Source: an uncultured Flaviramulus sp. (GTDB lineage Bacteria > Bacteroidota > Bacteroidia > Flavobacteriales > Flavobacteriaceae). From it: 64,000 bases of DNA. Positions 36,836 to 46,018 of the stretch are shown here, in pieces. The translations under genes were made by a program, and so were the position numbers. Within the stretch, counting starts at the first letter, position 1. Every line of letters begins with the position of its first letter. The stretch covers positions 248,001 through 312,000 of the forward strand of contig CANMUP010000001.1 of assembly GCA_947501105.1 (NCBI GenBank). The letters are read 5' to 3'. The notes beneath the pieces are model-generated. The model did not search any database and was not told the origin of the DNA. It saw nothing but the letters and a program-made list of their open reading frames with translations.

Positions 36836-37908
36836 CGTTTTAAAAATTTTTCATATTGACTATTTATTATATTCCAAGCATATTGATCAAAAATTTTATT
36901 AATATTATTTTCAACTAAATCTAAGTAGTCGTCTTTGTGCTTGCTTAAATGTTCTACAATTTCAATTGCATTGTTGAAATATAAAGCGTCATTACCAAGT
37001 ATACTTTTGTTAAATATATTTTCATTAGCAACGATTAAAGCATTTGACGCCATCGCTTCAAGTAAAGACGGGTTGGTTCCTCCGACAGAGTGTCCATGAA
37101 AATATAAATTAGAAAAATACCTCAAATTATTTAAATGGTCTTGATTATAAATGCCTCCAAGAAATCTAATATTATCATTGTTCTTGAATTTGTTTATTAA
37201 ATATCTTCCATATTTTGTTTCGTGTTTCCCTATAACTAAAAACGGGGTACTATTTTTGCTTTTTTCGACACCATCCAAAATTGTTTCAATATTGTTTTCA
37301 GGTTCTAATCTTGCTATTAGTAAGTTATAATTTTGTTTTATAACATTGTACTCCTTTAATATGTTTTTAGATGGTTTAATAAATACATTTGCTCCATATG
37401 CAATATATTCAGAAGGCTTATGATATTTATCTTTTAAATATGATTGTATCCCTTTGGAATCTGCAACTAAGAAATCACTTGTTTTAATTGCTAGTCTTTC
37501 TGCATACTTCAAAAACTTTTGTACTGGTTTACTATATTTTGATCTCTTCCACTCAAGACCATCCATATTTGTTACAATAATAGATTTATTATTAAGTAGC
37601 TTGCCCCAAACTGAACTACTTGTATAGCCTAATTGTAATACTATATCATAATTTGATTTTCTTATATTAATAATACAATTAAAATCATAAATAAATTGTC
37701 CTACTGTCCCTATTCTATCTTCTGGGTCATATCGATGAATAATATTTACTCCATTCCATACTTTTTTTTGATATGGATGAGTATGAGAATTGTACACATA
37801 TACATCGTGCCCTTTCTTGGCAAGAAATTCCGAAAGAAATTCTGCAAACTGTTCAAAACCCCCATGATTATTTGGAATTCCTCTTGTCCCAAGTATTGCT
37901 ATCTTCAT
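36820..37908 (-). CDS. Glycosyltransferase (GT4, DUF1972-type)
   Basis: The N-terminal half is the DUF1972 type seen in rhamnosyltransferases: KIAILGTRGIPNNHGGFEQFAEFL and YNSHTHPYQKKVWNGVNII. The C-terminal donor domain has the E-x7-E-like GTNPSLLEAMASNALIVANEN. It would add one sugar, plausibly rhamnose since rfbBACD is in the locus, but the donor is not proven. The gene is co-translated with the polymerase upstream (ATGA overlap with 37905). Confidence 0.87.
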   Translation of the reverse strand: MKIAILGTRGIPNNHGGFEQFAEFLSEFLAKKGHDVYVYNSHTHPYQKKVWNGVNIIHRYDPEDRIGTVGQFIYDFNCIINIRKSNYDIVLQLGYTSSSVWGKLLNNKSIIVTNMDGLEWKRSKYSKPVQKFLKYAERLAIKTSDFLVADSKGIQSYLKDKYHKPSEYIAYGANVFIKPSKNILKEYNVIKQNYNLLIARLEPENNIETILDGVEKSKNSTPFLVIGKHETKYGRYLINKFKNNDNIRFLGGIYNQDHLNNLRYFSNLYFHGHSVGGTNPSLLEAMASNALIVANENIFNKSILGNDALYFNNAIEIVEHLSKHKDDYLDLVENNINKIFDQYAWNIINSQYEKFLKRCLKN

Positions 37909-39383
37909 CTATTCTTTGTGCTGTTAAAAATAAAAATCATTAATACAAAAGCTAGGAAACCAAATATTTGGTTTTTAAAAAGCCCTGAATTTGTTAAGCC
38001 TGCAAACATCATCACAATATTTATAATAAACAAATAAGTTATCTCATTTTCGTTTTCTTTATGTTGTTTTTTGATAAAAAGAAAAAAAGGTAATATAAAA
38101 ATATTGAAACAGAGTAGCATAGATGTTGGTAAGCCATATTGCGATGCTAGGGCTAAAAAATCGTTATGCGAATCCATTATGCGCCTTTCCTTAGAAGCAT
38201 AATCTTGCTTATACCTATTCCACCGGCCCGTTCCAATACCAAATATTGGATCATCTTTTATCATATTCAACGAAGTTTGAAAATGATCTAACCGCAAAAT
38301 CAATGAAGCTGTAAAATCATTTTCTTCAAGTACTAAAATATCATTTAATCTTTTATTATTTAAATTAATTTTTTCAATTTTAAAATTATTTAAAAACAAT
38401 CTTTCACTTTTTGAAAGAAAAAAGAAAGAAAGAAAAAGAAAAAGTGATAATATAAACGAAAAAGAAAAAACTTTCCAATAATTCTTCTGTTTAAATAAAA
38501 AAATAATATGTAGTATTAATTCACAAAATAAATAAATAAACATTAAAAAAAGTGCGCTTCTAGTTTTGGTTAGTACAATGCAAACGATAATTAATCCAAC
38601 TAAAAACAAGTATTTTATAGGCAGCCATTTTCTGATAATTAAATATAAATAATAACATGCAATTGCCGAAAGAACATTAGCAAACACATTATTACCAAGA
38701 GTCCCGCTAATTAATCTTATCTTATAATTAAAAATATAACTATATAAAATGGATTCAAAAATTAAAAAAACAACAGAAAAACAGATTCCAAAGAAAATTT
38801 CTTTTCTATATTTAATAACATCCGTATTAGTAAATAGTAACACAAACAATAAAAGATATCGTAAATGATATGAATGAGAGAGTATTAACCCGACGTTATA
38901 TACCGTATTGTGTTTTATAATATTTACAACAATTGAAACGAAAAGGAATAATAATAAACTGAAAAATATTTTCCATTCAAATCCTTTAAAACCAAAATTA
39001 TTAGAGCTTTTTTTACTCCAAAATTTAACAATCCCAAATATTAAATAAATATCAATATGTGTAACTATTGGGAAATACACACTTCTATAATCACTAGGAG
39101 CAGAGATAAGAATACTGGGGAATAAATTATCAACGCTAGAAGGCAATGCTAAAATATTAAAAACCAACAAAATAACATAAAGCTTAACATCTTTATGCCC
39201 TAAATAAAGTGATGAAAAAAAAATTATAATAGATAAAATCTCTATAAACCCTAAATGATTTATATATGAAAAGTTCGAGTTTCCAAATCCTAAAATAGAA
39301 ACACATGTAAACCCTAAGTAAATAAAAAACAAAACAATAATTATTGTGGTGTTTATTTTTTTAGTTAAAAAAAAATTATCCAT
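37905..39383 (-). CDS. O-antigen polymerase/ligase-like membrane protein
   Basis: This 492-residue protein has about 12 hydrophobic helices and the Wzy_C loop DPIFGIGTGRWNRYKQDYASK followed by DSHNDFLALASQYGLP. The membrane core includes TKTRSALFLMFIYLF. It is very AT-rich and contains an AAAG-rich tract (about 38413-38447) coding for a hydrophobic segment. It is one of three candidate polymerases/ligases in this locus. Confidence 0.8.
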   Translation of the reverse strand: MDNFFLTKKINTTIIIVLFFIYLGFTCVSILGFGNSNFSYINHLGFIEILSIIIFFSSLYLGHKDVKLYVILLVFNILALPSSVDNLFPSILISAPSDYRSVYFPIVTHIDIYLIFGIVKFWSKKSSNNFGFKGFEWKIFFSLLLFLFVSIVVNIIKHNTVYNVGLILSHSYHLRYLLLFVLLFTNTDVIKYRKEIFFGICFSVVFLIFESILYSYIFNYKIRLISGTLGNNVFANVLSAIACYYLYLIIRKWLPIKYLFLVGLIIVCIVLTKTRSALFLMFIYLFCELILHIIFLFKQKNYWKVFSFSFILSLFLFLSFFFLSKSERLFLNNFKIEKINLNNKRLNDILVLEENDFTASLILRLDHFQTSLNMIKDDPIFGIGTGRWNRYKQDYASKERRIMDSHNDFLALASQYGLPTSMLLCFNIFILPFFLFIKKQHKENENEITYLFIINIVMMFAGLTNSGLFKNQIFGFLAFVLMIFIFNSTKNR

Positions 39384-39399
39384 ATTAATTTTAAAATCT

Positions 39400-40623
39400 T
39401 TATTTGACTTTATTAAATAATTTTATTAATATCAAAAATAACAAATGTACTAACGCTATTATAGTCATGTTTTGAATTAATACCGTCATTACTCCCGAAG
39501 AAATAATAGCAGCAAAATTAAACGAAATTAAAATCAATAAAATAAGATTAGATGGTTTGCTTATGTTAAAATTTGCAATGTAAACTTCATACACCGTATT
39601 AGATATAAATCCTAAAAGTATCGGGGAAAATATTAACCCCACAACTCCAAAGTTTACATATGACATACCTAGGTAAGATGGTGTTATACTTCCTCCATCG
39701 AATTGTAACCCCATCAAGTCTTTTAGATAGGTCCCACTATTAGGGTGGCTTCCAGGAAATAGCATCGAGAAATCTACAACATATGTTTTCCCATTTAAGA
39801 ACTCATGCTTTTCAGGAAAAAAATCAATTACATACTGAAAATTCTGTATGTTTACAAAGGGCCTCCAGCCAAACCTTGCCTTAAACAAAGCTGATAAATC
39901 TGCATCATAATTGGTTCTCAAAGAACCAAATAAAACCATTAAAGAAAACAGAATAAAACCATAAGAAGCTATTTTCTTTAAAGAAAATTCTACCCTGTTT
40001 ACAGCTTGAAAAATATATAATGCAAATACCATTAAAAACAAAGCAGGTCCTCTATTTCCAAAAGACAAAACAAAAAAACCAATAATTATTACAAAGAAGA
40101 CCTTAAAGGGAATAGTGCTTCTGATCATTAAGATAGTAAGAAGTCCATAAGTAAAAAAGTTTATTGCCAATTGAACGATTAATCCGTTTCCTTTTCTAGT
40201 GATAATCCTTGTGTTTTCAACATCATCCATAAGTATTACAATGCCTCCGGCACTTATAGTGTATTTTATAGTACATAATAACCCTAAAATTAGAAATAAA
40301 AAACCTACAATAGCAGTTTTATTATTAACTAAAAGCGTAGTCTTTACAACTGGAAATCTAACATAGGACATCTTGTTTTTTTGCATTACATAACGTGAAA
40401 AAACCCCTCCCAACAACACAGATAGAAAAGAATAGTTTATTAAAAAAACGGTAAAGTCCTCTATCTTAATATGACTATATATGTCTTTGTAAAACAAGCC
40501 TAGGTAGAAAAAAATAAAATGAAATATTATTATAAAAACAAAAGGATTATATAAGTTTCTGAGATTAAATACTTTATTAACAAAATAGAAAATAAGTATT
40601 GAAAAGATAATGTAATAAATCAT
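39400..40623 (-). CDS. Oligosaccharide repeat-unit polymerase (Wzy-like)
   Basis: A 407-residue multipass protein with about ten helices. The segment SFGNRGPALFLMVFALYIF and the long loop YVIDFFPEKHEFLNGKTYVVDFSMLFPG are like the O-antigen polymerase family (oligosaccharide repeat unit polymerase), distinct from Wzy_C proteins. It would join repeat units on the periplasmic side. The 99 bases upstream hold no clear element except a TTTG-like and TA-rich stretch. Confidence 0.75.
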   Translation of the reverse strand: MIYYIIFSILIFYFVNKVFNLRNLYNPFVFIIIFHFIFFYLGLFYKDIYSHIKIEDFTVFLINYSFLSVLLGGVFSRYVMQKNKMSYVRFPVVKTTLLVNNKTAIVGFLFLILGLLCTIKYTISAGGIVILMDDVENTRIITRKGNGLIVQLAINFFTYGLLTILMIRSTIPFKVFFVIIIGFFVLSFGNRGPALFLMVFALYIFQAVNRVEFSLKKIASYGFILFSLMVLFGSLRTNYDADLSALFKARFGWRPFVNIQNFQYVIDFFPEKHEFLNGKTYVVDFSMLFPGSHPNSGTYLKDLMGLQFDGGSITPSYLGMSYVNFGVVGLIFSPILLGFISNTVYEVYIANFNISKPSNLILLILISFNFAAIISSGVMTVLIQNMTIIALVHLLFLILIKLFNKVK

Positions 40624-40722
40624 TTATTCTAAAAGTTTTATAATACTATAAGTACTCTTTCAAATCACAAATACTAAACTGAATTCATCATAAGCACACA
40701 CAAAAAGTAATAAATTTAAATA

Positions 40723-41784
40723 TTATTCCTTAAAAACTATTCCCTTAATTACCGAAGTGTTTCCATTTGCGGCATTTTCACTTGAATAAATTAATAATTT
40801 CTTACCTATGCCCGTTTTAATTAACTCTCCATATGTAAATCTACTATTATCGGTTTGAAATGACATTGATTTACTCCATGTTAAGCCTTTATCTAATGAA
40901 TACGCAATCGATCCTGTTTGATATTTTCCTTCTCTATAAAGTAAATACATTATACCTTTCTTTGGGAAAAAGGTTATGTCTGGCCTCGACTGAACATAAC
41001 CTAAAAAAGAAACATTCTTTGGTTTAACCCACGTTTTTCCGGAATTTACAGAAAAAGATCTGTACAATGCATTTTTTGTGACATTTCTATAAAAATAAAT
41101 CAATTTGTTTTCTTTTTGATCTTTCAAAACTATTGATTCATTGTTATTAGAATCGTCACCTGAGACTTGATGAAAACTCCATTTGTTAAAATCTTGAGAA
41201 AGCAATACTCCTGCCCGAATGGGTAGATTATTCGCGTTTGCAGGTTTAAAAAAAACTGGTAGTATATATTTACCTTCTAACTCTATTAATTTACTCTCAA
41301 CACCTATTAAACTTGCTTTAATGTTGTTTACATTAATACTTTTCCTGTCATTCCAACTATTTCCTTCGTCATTTGACATTCTATAATAAATAGCTCCATT
41401 TTTATTATCGTTAACCCAATAAATAGCAAGCAACTTACCATTATCTAATTCATTTAAAATTAAATTCCTTATTCCGTGAGTAGTTTTTGTAAAATCCTTT
41501 CCGTTATCTACTACAATTTCTTTAGAAAATGAATTCCCGTTATCTATAGAGTACTTAATTACACATTTTGAGTTAGGAGATAAATGACTAATTCCTTTTC
41601 GGTAACCAATTAAAATTCTTCCACTCTTTAATTTAATCACTGAAGGGAATGAGTTGTGAAAAGCATCTTTGGTAATAATTATTTCTTTAAATATATTCTC
41701 CTTACTCATTTGGGAAAAAGAATCATAAGGAAGGATTGAAAGAAGAAGAAGAAGAAGAAAGCTTTTAAAACATTCAAAATTCAT
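40723..41784 (-). CDS. Secreted sialidase-fold (BNR/Asp-box) protein, apparently lacking the RIP arginine
   Basis: A signal peptide (about 1-25) precedes a six-bladed propeller-type sequence with four Asp-boxes: SIDNGNSFS, SNDEGNSWN, SVNSGKTWV and SLDKGLTWS. Active exo-sialidases start with a YRIP-type motif whose arginine binds the substrate carboxylate; the matching spot here reads NSFPS (about 44-48), with no arginine. It may therefore bind rather than cleave, or cleave another linkage. It is secreted, and sits in a nonulosonic-acid locus between polymerase and transferase genes. The signal peptide core is made by a (CTT)6 repeat. Confidence 0.78.
   Translation of the reverse strand: MNFECFKSFLLLLLLSILPYDSFSQMSKENIFKEIIITKDAFHNSFPSVIKLKSGRILIGYRKGISHLSPNSKCVIKYSIDNGNSFSKEIVVDNGKDFTKTTHGIRNLILNELDNGKLLAIYWVNDNKNGAIYYRMSNDEGNSWNDRKSINVNNIKASLIGVESKLIELEGKYILPVFFKPANANNLPIRAGVLLSQDFNKWSFHQVSGDDSNNNESIVLKDQKENKLIYFYRNVTKNALYRSFSVNSGKTWVKPKNVSFLGYVQSRPDITFFPKKGIMYLLYREGKYQTGSIAYSLDKGLTWSKSMSFQTDNSRFTYGELIKTGIGKKLLIYSSENAANGNTSVIKGIVFKE
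41741..41758. repeat. (AGA)6 trinucleotide tract in a signal peptide
   Basis: Six consecutive AGA units, read as CTT codons on the minus strand, encode Leu10-Leu15 of the sialidase-like protein's signal peptide. Slippage would alter leucine number without a frameshift. Confidence 0.6.
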
Positions 41785-41795
41785 AAAGTGTAATT

Positions 41796-42794
41796 TTAAT
41801 TAACAACGATAGTTTCAATATTATAATGGTTGAAAATTGATTTGAACATTTCAAAATGGTTATTGTTTTCATCAAAATAACATAATATTTTAAAATTATT
41901 TGGGTACATTAAACTTATATTCAATAAAGCAGAAGAATAATATGAATAAATTTTAAATGGTTTAATTTTTTCAATCAAAAGTTCTACTGGTTCTTCATTA
42001 CTAAGGTTAACATATTTTATATTATATTTAACTGCCATCTCAGAAAAAACATTTTTATATTCCGGGTTATGTGTTTTAAATGATGCATGTCCTTTATAGT
42101 AAATAATAAATTCTTTATTTGATGATGCTATAATTTCCTTAATACTATCTTCATAAAAACTCTTTAAAAAGCTTACTGGCCCTCCTAAAATTAAATAATG
42201 ATGAGGATTAGCCTCAATTTCTTTTTCAAGCTTAAATGGTATTTCTATTAATTTCTTAACATCTCCTTTTGTGAATTTCTGTATTGGAGTATAAATATGC
42301 TTTATTTTTTGAGATTTATACGGGAAAATAATCTTGTTATATTTATATCTGATGCCTAATAAAACTCCTAATAAAAACCTGTTTCTATGGAATTTTTGAA
42401 AACGCTCTTCAAAGTCATAAAAATAAAGAACTCCTTCATAAAAAAAATTTAAGCTACAGTTTTTGTTCTCGGCCAATTTTTCACAATAAAAAATATAATT
42501 AGATAAAAAACCAGATATGTGAGGGATAAAAAAATTGGAATTTTGATTAGGTGTTTTTACAATTATATCAATTATTTTTTTTGCCTTTTTAAATTGAATA
42601 AATCGATTAAGCACCCCTCTTTCATTGCCTAAATTAAAGTATTCTATTTTAGTATCATCGGTATTTAATTCAATATTTAAATTTGAATGAAAAACTAAAC
42701 AATTATTTATAACTCCACTTATTATATTAAAATGTTTAATTATTTGGTTAGCATAAAATAACTGAAAAGGTGTTTGGCATATAAAAATATTCAT
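41796..42794 (-). CDS. Sialyltransferase-like glycosyltransferase (GT52-type)
   Basis: The N-terminus MNIFICQTPFQLFYA has the form of GT52 sialyltransferases such as Lst. Bacterial sialyltransferase families share an acidic-acidic-Gly motif, a His motif and a Ser-Ser/Thr motif; here FYEG (about 118-121), KGH (about 234-236) and YSS (about 286-288) lie in that order. It is likely to transfer the CMP-activated nonulosonic acid made by this locus. Sequence divergence is large, so this is an inference from motif order and context. It overlaps the flippase gene by four bases. Confidence 0.6.
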   Translation of the reverse strand: MNIFICQTPFQLFYANQIIKHFNIISGVINNCLVFHSNLNIELNTDDTKIEYFNLGNERGVLNRFIQFKKAKKIIDIIVKTPNQNSNFFIPHISGFLSNYIFYCEKLAENKNCSLNFFYEGVLYFYDFEERFQKFHRNRFLLGVLLGIRYKYNKIIFPYKSQKIKHIYTPIQKFTKGDVKKLIEIPFKLEKEIEANPHHYLILGGPVSFLKSFYEDSIKEIIASSNKEFIIYYKGHASFKTHNPEYKNVFSEMAVKYNIKYVNLSNEEPVELLIEKIKPFKIYSYYSSALLNISLMYPNNFKILCYFDENNNHFEMFKSIFNHYNIETIVVN

Positions 42795-44017
42795 ATTTTG
42801 TGTTTATGTTTTTTCCAGTAATTAAATTTTATCGTTAGTAAAATAGAGAACGCCAATAATTGTGATATCGCGGCACCAAGGACGCCAAAACTAGGGATTA
42901 ATAAGTAACTAAAAACAATATTAAAGATAAAGCTTATGAATGTTGCTTTTAGTATTTCTAAATCTTTTTTATAAACATATAGTGCATAATGATATATAAA
43001 AGAAAAACAGAAACACAATGTAGAAAATAGCAATAATATGTAAGAAAAAATACTGCTAAACAAAATTGTTTTATCTAAAAACCAAAGTAGAGGATAAATA
43101 AAAATTATAGATAATGTAAAGCCTGCAATTGAGTATTGAATTATTTGTTTGCTGAAAATATTTAAAAGCTTTGAAAACTCACTCGAACCAAATTTTTTCG
43201 ATTCTAATAGTTTAGGATATAATTCTATAATAACAATAGTTTGTACAAAAACGAAAAGGATATTTGCAATACTCGTGAAAAAAGAATAAACTCCTACCTC
43301 TTCTTTTGTATAATAAAAATCTAAAAAATACCTACCAGAAAATTCAATAAACTTATAAAATATAGTTCCTAAAAAAAATGGAAAAGCAATTTTCATTCCA
43401 ATTAAAATCCATTTAAAATCTAATTTGTTTGTTCGTTTTAATTTTAAGAATTTAAAGCCTACTAGCACAGATAAGACAGCTCCTACTAACCAAAATGTTA
43501 ATATTGAATTTATATTTGCTTCTAATATTTTCTGGTTCCAAAAAAAGTATAAGGCTATTATCCATATTCCCGATCTTAAAAAAAGTACTGTTGTTGCGAC
43601 GACAGTTTTATTCAAAATAATTAATACTCTATAAAATTCTTGAGATAAATGTTCAGATATTAATATAAAAATAAATAGTGAAAAATATTTAAAATCAATT
43701 ATATCTAATGCAAAAATAAAGTATGTAAGTGGAAGTATAACAACATAAGCAATTAGGTGAAATACTATTTGGTTTGCAAAATAAAAACTAAATGATTTAG
43801 CCTCTTTTTTAAGTATTTCTCTTGAACTAAATGTATAAAAATCAAATCCAACTATGAATGTTAAAATAATTATTGTACTTTGAAATAATCCAAAAACTCC
43901 ATAATCCTCAACGCTTAACTCCTTAATAACAATTATAGAAAGTGCAAATTTCAAAAGTATTGTTGCCCCTCTTAATATAAGATTTACTAATCTGTCTGAA
44001 AATAACCTCATCACCAT
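42791..44017 (-). CDS. Wzx-type flippase of the nonulosonate locus
   Basis: A 408-residue MOP-superfamily protein with about 12 helices; the start RLVNLILRGATILLKFALSIIVIKELSVEDYGVFGLF is typical. It exports the lipid-linked repeat unit. It begins immediately after pseI (no intervening base) and overlaps the transferase downstream, so it belongs to the same transcript. It differs from the flippase at 8828-10288. Confidence 0.85.
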   Translation of the reverse strand: MVMRLFSDRLVNLILRGATILLKFALSIIVIKELSVEDYGVFGLFQSTIIILTFIVGFDFYTFSSREILKKEAKSFSFYFANQIVFHLIAYVVILPLTYFIFALDIIDFKYFSLFIFILISEHLSQEFYRVLIILNKTVVATTVLFLRSGIWIIALYFFWNQKILEANINSILTFWLVGAVLSVLVGFKFLKLKRTNKLDFKWILIGMKIAFPFFLGTIFYKFIEFSGRYFLDFYYTKEEVGVYSFFTSIANILFVFVQTIVIIELYPKLLESKKFGSSEFSKLLNIFSKQIIQYSIAGFTLSIIFIYPLLWFLDKTILFSSIFSYILLLFSTLCFCFSFIYHYALYVYKKDLEILKATFISFIFNIVFSYLLIPSFGVLGAAISQLLAFSILLTIKFNYWKKHKHKI

Positions 44018-45076
44018 TTAAAACATATCTATATGCCTTAGCTCTAAAGGGGTTCCTTTTTCTAAATCAAGGTTTACTTTTTTGCCTAAAATTTCATAAT
44101 AATATTTAGGATGCAAGCCATTCCCTGGTCTTATAGATCTAATATTGTCTTTGGTAAGTTTTTCTCCCTTTTCCACATCTTTACTAACAAACAATGAACG
44201 CGATGCTAACTTTGAAAGTGTGCTAGCTTTTTCTTTTAATTTATATGAAATTTTACCTAGAGATAATTCGGCATCTCGCACGGCATCTACCATCTCTTTA
44301 AATTGTTCTGTATCTAAAGAAAAGGATGCATCTGCTCCTCCAATAGAATGGTCTAATATGAAGTGTTTTTCTATCACTTTTCCTCCTAATGCCACAGATA
44401 CAACTGGAGCGACAATACCTAATGTATGGTCTGACAATCCTGCTATAACATCGAACGTATTAATTAGATTAGGAATGGTTTTTAAATTTGCATCTTCAAT
44501 AGGTGCTGGATAAGATGTTGTACATTTTAAAAGTACTATTTGATCATTACCTTCTAATAAACAGGTTTGAACTGCTAAATTAACATCTTCTATCGATGCA
44601 ATTCCTGTACTAATAATAATAGGTTTTCCTGTTTTTGCACACGCTCTTATTAAAGGAATATCTAATATTTCTGGAGACGCTATTTTATATGCTGGTACAT
44701 TTAATGTTTCTAAAAAATTTACTGCAGTTAAATCAAATGGAGAGGAAAAACAAATTAAGCCTTCTTCTTCGGCTACTTTAAATAATTCTTTATGCCATTC
44801 CCAAGGCAGGTAGGTTTCATTATACAATTCATGTAGATATTTTCCATCCCAAAGTGTGCCATGATTAATTAAAAACTCTTCTTTTTTAACGTCTAATGTA
44901 ATAGTATCTGGAGTAAAGGTTTGCAGTTTAATAGCATCTGCTCCTGTTTTTTTCGCGGCCCTAATAGTTTCAATTGCTATATTAATATCTTTCCCATGAT
45001 TTGCAGAAAGTTCAGCAATAATAAAGCATGGATTATCACCTCCTACTTCTCTATTTCCTATATGTATCTTTTTCAT
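44018..45076 (-). CDS. pseI: Pseudaminic acid synthase-type enzyme (NeuB family)
   Basis: The NeuB barrel condenses phosphoenolpyruvate with a 6-carbon amino sugar to give a nonulosonic acid. It shows FIIAELSANHGKD (about 18-30), DAIKLQTFTPDT, the IISTGIA and TTSYPAP strands, DHTLG, and KHFILDHSIGGADASFSLD (about 236-254). A C-terminal antifreeze-like SAF domain follows (about 288-348). The wording is nearer PseI than NeuB or LegI by my recall. It is preceded by the ATP-grasp gene. Confidence 0.9.
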   Translation of the reverse strand: MKKIHIGNREVGGDNPCFIIAELSANHGKDINIAIETIRAAKKTGADAIKLQTFTPDTITLDVKKEEFLINHGTLWDGKYLHELYNETYLPWEWHKELFKVAEEEGLICFSSPFDLTAVNFLETLNVPAYKIASPEILDIPLIRACAKTGKPIIISTGIASIEDVNLAVQTCLLEGNDQIVLLKCTTSYPAPIEDANLKTIPNLINTFDVIAGLSDHTLGIVAPVVSVALGGKVIEKHFILDHSIGGADASFSLDTEQFKEMVDAVRDAELSLGKISYKLKEKASTLSKLASRSLFVSKDVEKGEKLTKDNIRSIRPGNGLHPKYYYEILGKKVNLDLEKGTPLELRHIDMF

Positions 45077-45079
45077 ATC

Positions 45080-46018
45080 TTAACTTATAAATTCGTTAAA
45101 CCCCTTGTAAAATTTCTGTCCTTCTTTAGCATCTTCATAAGCTTCAATGTCCATGTTTAATTTATCTTTGATAGACCATTCTAAATCTTTAAAACCAAAC
45201 ATATGTCTAAACAAAACGGTACTTGAAAACCTTGGGTTTATCTCAAAAACAACAGGTCCTTTTTTGGTTAATCTTAGTTGTACATTAATAGAGCCTTCAA
45301 GGTTTATTTTAACAGCTAAATTACGTAACAAATTATTAATGTCTTCATTCTTAATAATTTCTCCATAACCACTATAACCACCAGTTAATTCTCTTTTAAA
45401 AATAAGCGTTCTTATGGTTCCTTTTTTACTTCTAAAAACACCACAAGTATACTCTCCTTGGTTATCTTCTAAAAATTCTTGAGCAATAAACCCTGTATGT
45501 TTTGATTTAATATAATTATAGTCTTCTATATTATCAACCTTATATACTGCTGCACTTCCTGATCCTGTTCTTGATTTTAATATTACTGGAAAGTTTGGTG
45601 AACCTTCTTTTGAAACTAATGTTGTTTCAGGAAAAGGAAGGTTGTTTTCTTTTAAAAAATTGGCTGTTGCAAGTTTGTCAAAACCAATGATTAATGCTTC
45701 TGATGATGCTGTAAGCATTTTTGCTCTTCCAATGGATTTCAGGTTGTCAGTATCTGAAAAATATCTTAATTCTGGTTCAGCCATAGGAATTATAAAATCA
45801 ATTTTATGCGCTTCAATATAGCGTTCTAAATTAGACAGATAGTTTGTGTCTTTATATGGTACTCCAATAAAAAAATTTGAATAAATAAACTTGCCTGCGT
45901 TTTTATCAGAGATATCGCAACCATGTAATTCATTTACTAATGCACTTTCTTTTAGTATTTTCCCTATACTTTGCCCAATATCTCCTCCACAACCAGTGAC
46001 TAATACATTAACTTTCAT
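45080..46018 (-). CDS. ATP-grasp ligase (carbamoyl-phosphate synthase-like)
   Basis: An N-terminal Rossmann-like domain (VTGCGGDIGQSIGKIL) is followed by the ATP-grasp fold: FPVILKSRTGSGSAAVYKV (about 140-158, nucleotide loop) and VFEINPRFSST (about 263-273, metal-binding Glu and Asn). Such enzymes form acyl-phosphates and couple carboxylates to amines. It sits between pseI and a phosphoesterase gene, inside the nonulosonate operon. It may add an amino acid or other acid to the sugar in place of the missing PseH acetylation; that is a hypothesis. Confidence 0.82.
   Translation of the reverse strand: MKVNVLVTGCGGDIGQSIGKILKESALVNELHGCDISDKNAGKFIYSNFFIGVPYKDTNYLSNLERYIEAHKIDFIIPMAEPELRYFSDTDNLKSIGRAKMLTASSEALIIGFDKLATANFLKENNLPFPETTLVSKEGSPNFPVILKSRTGSGSAAVYKVDNIEDYNYIKSKHTGFIAQEFLEDNQGEYTCGVFRSKKGTIRTLIFKRELTGGYSGYGEIIKNEDINNLLRNLAVKINLEGSINVQLRLTKKGPVVFEINPRFSSTVLFRHMFGFKDLEWSIKDKLNMDIEAYEDAKEGQKFYKGFNEFIS

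Noticed and set aside
37696-38037. 113-codon plus-strand frame across two glycan genes
   Set aside because: It covers the overlap of two convincing minus-strand genes and has no family resemblance.
38413-38447. AAAG-rich tract as phase-variable repeat
   Set aside because: Units are irregular and at most three tandem copies occur, so slippage-driven switching is not well supported.
44145-44513. 122-codon plus-strand frame opposite pseI
   Set aside because: It is antisense to a well-supported gene and rich in serine/phenylalanine as expected from the complement of such coding sequence.
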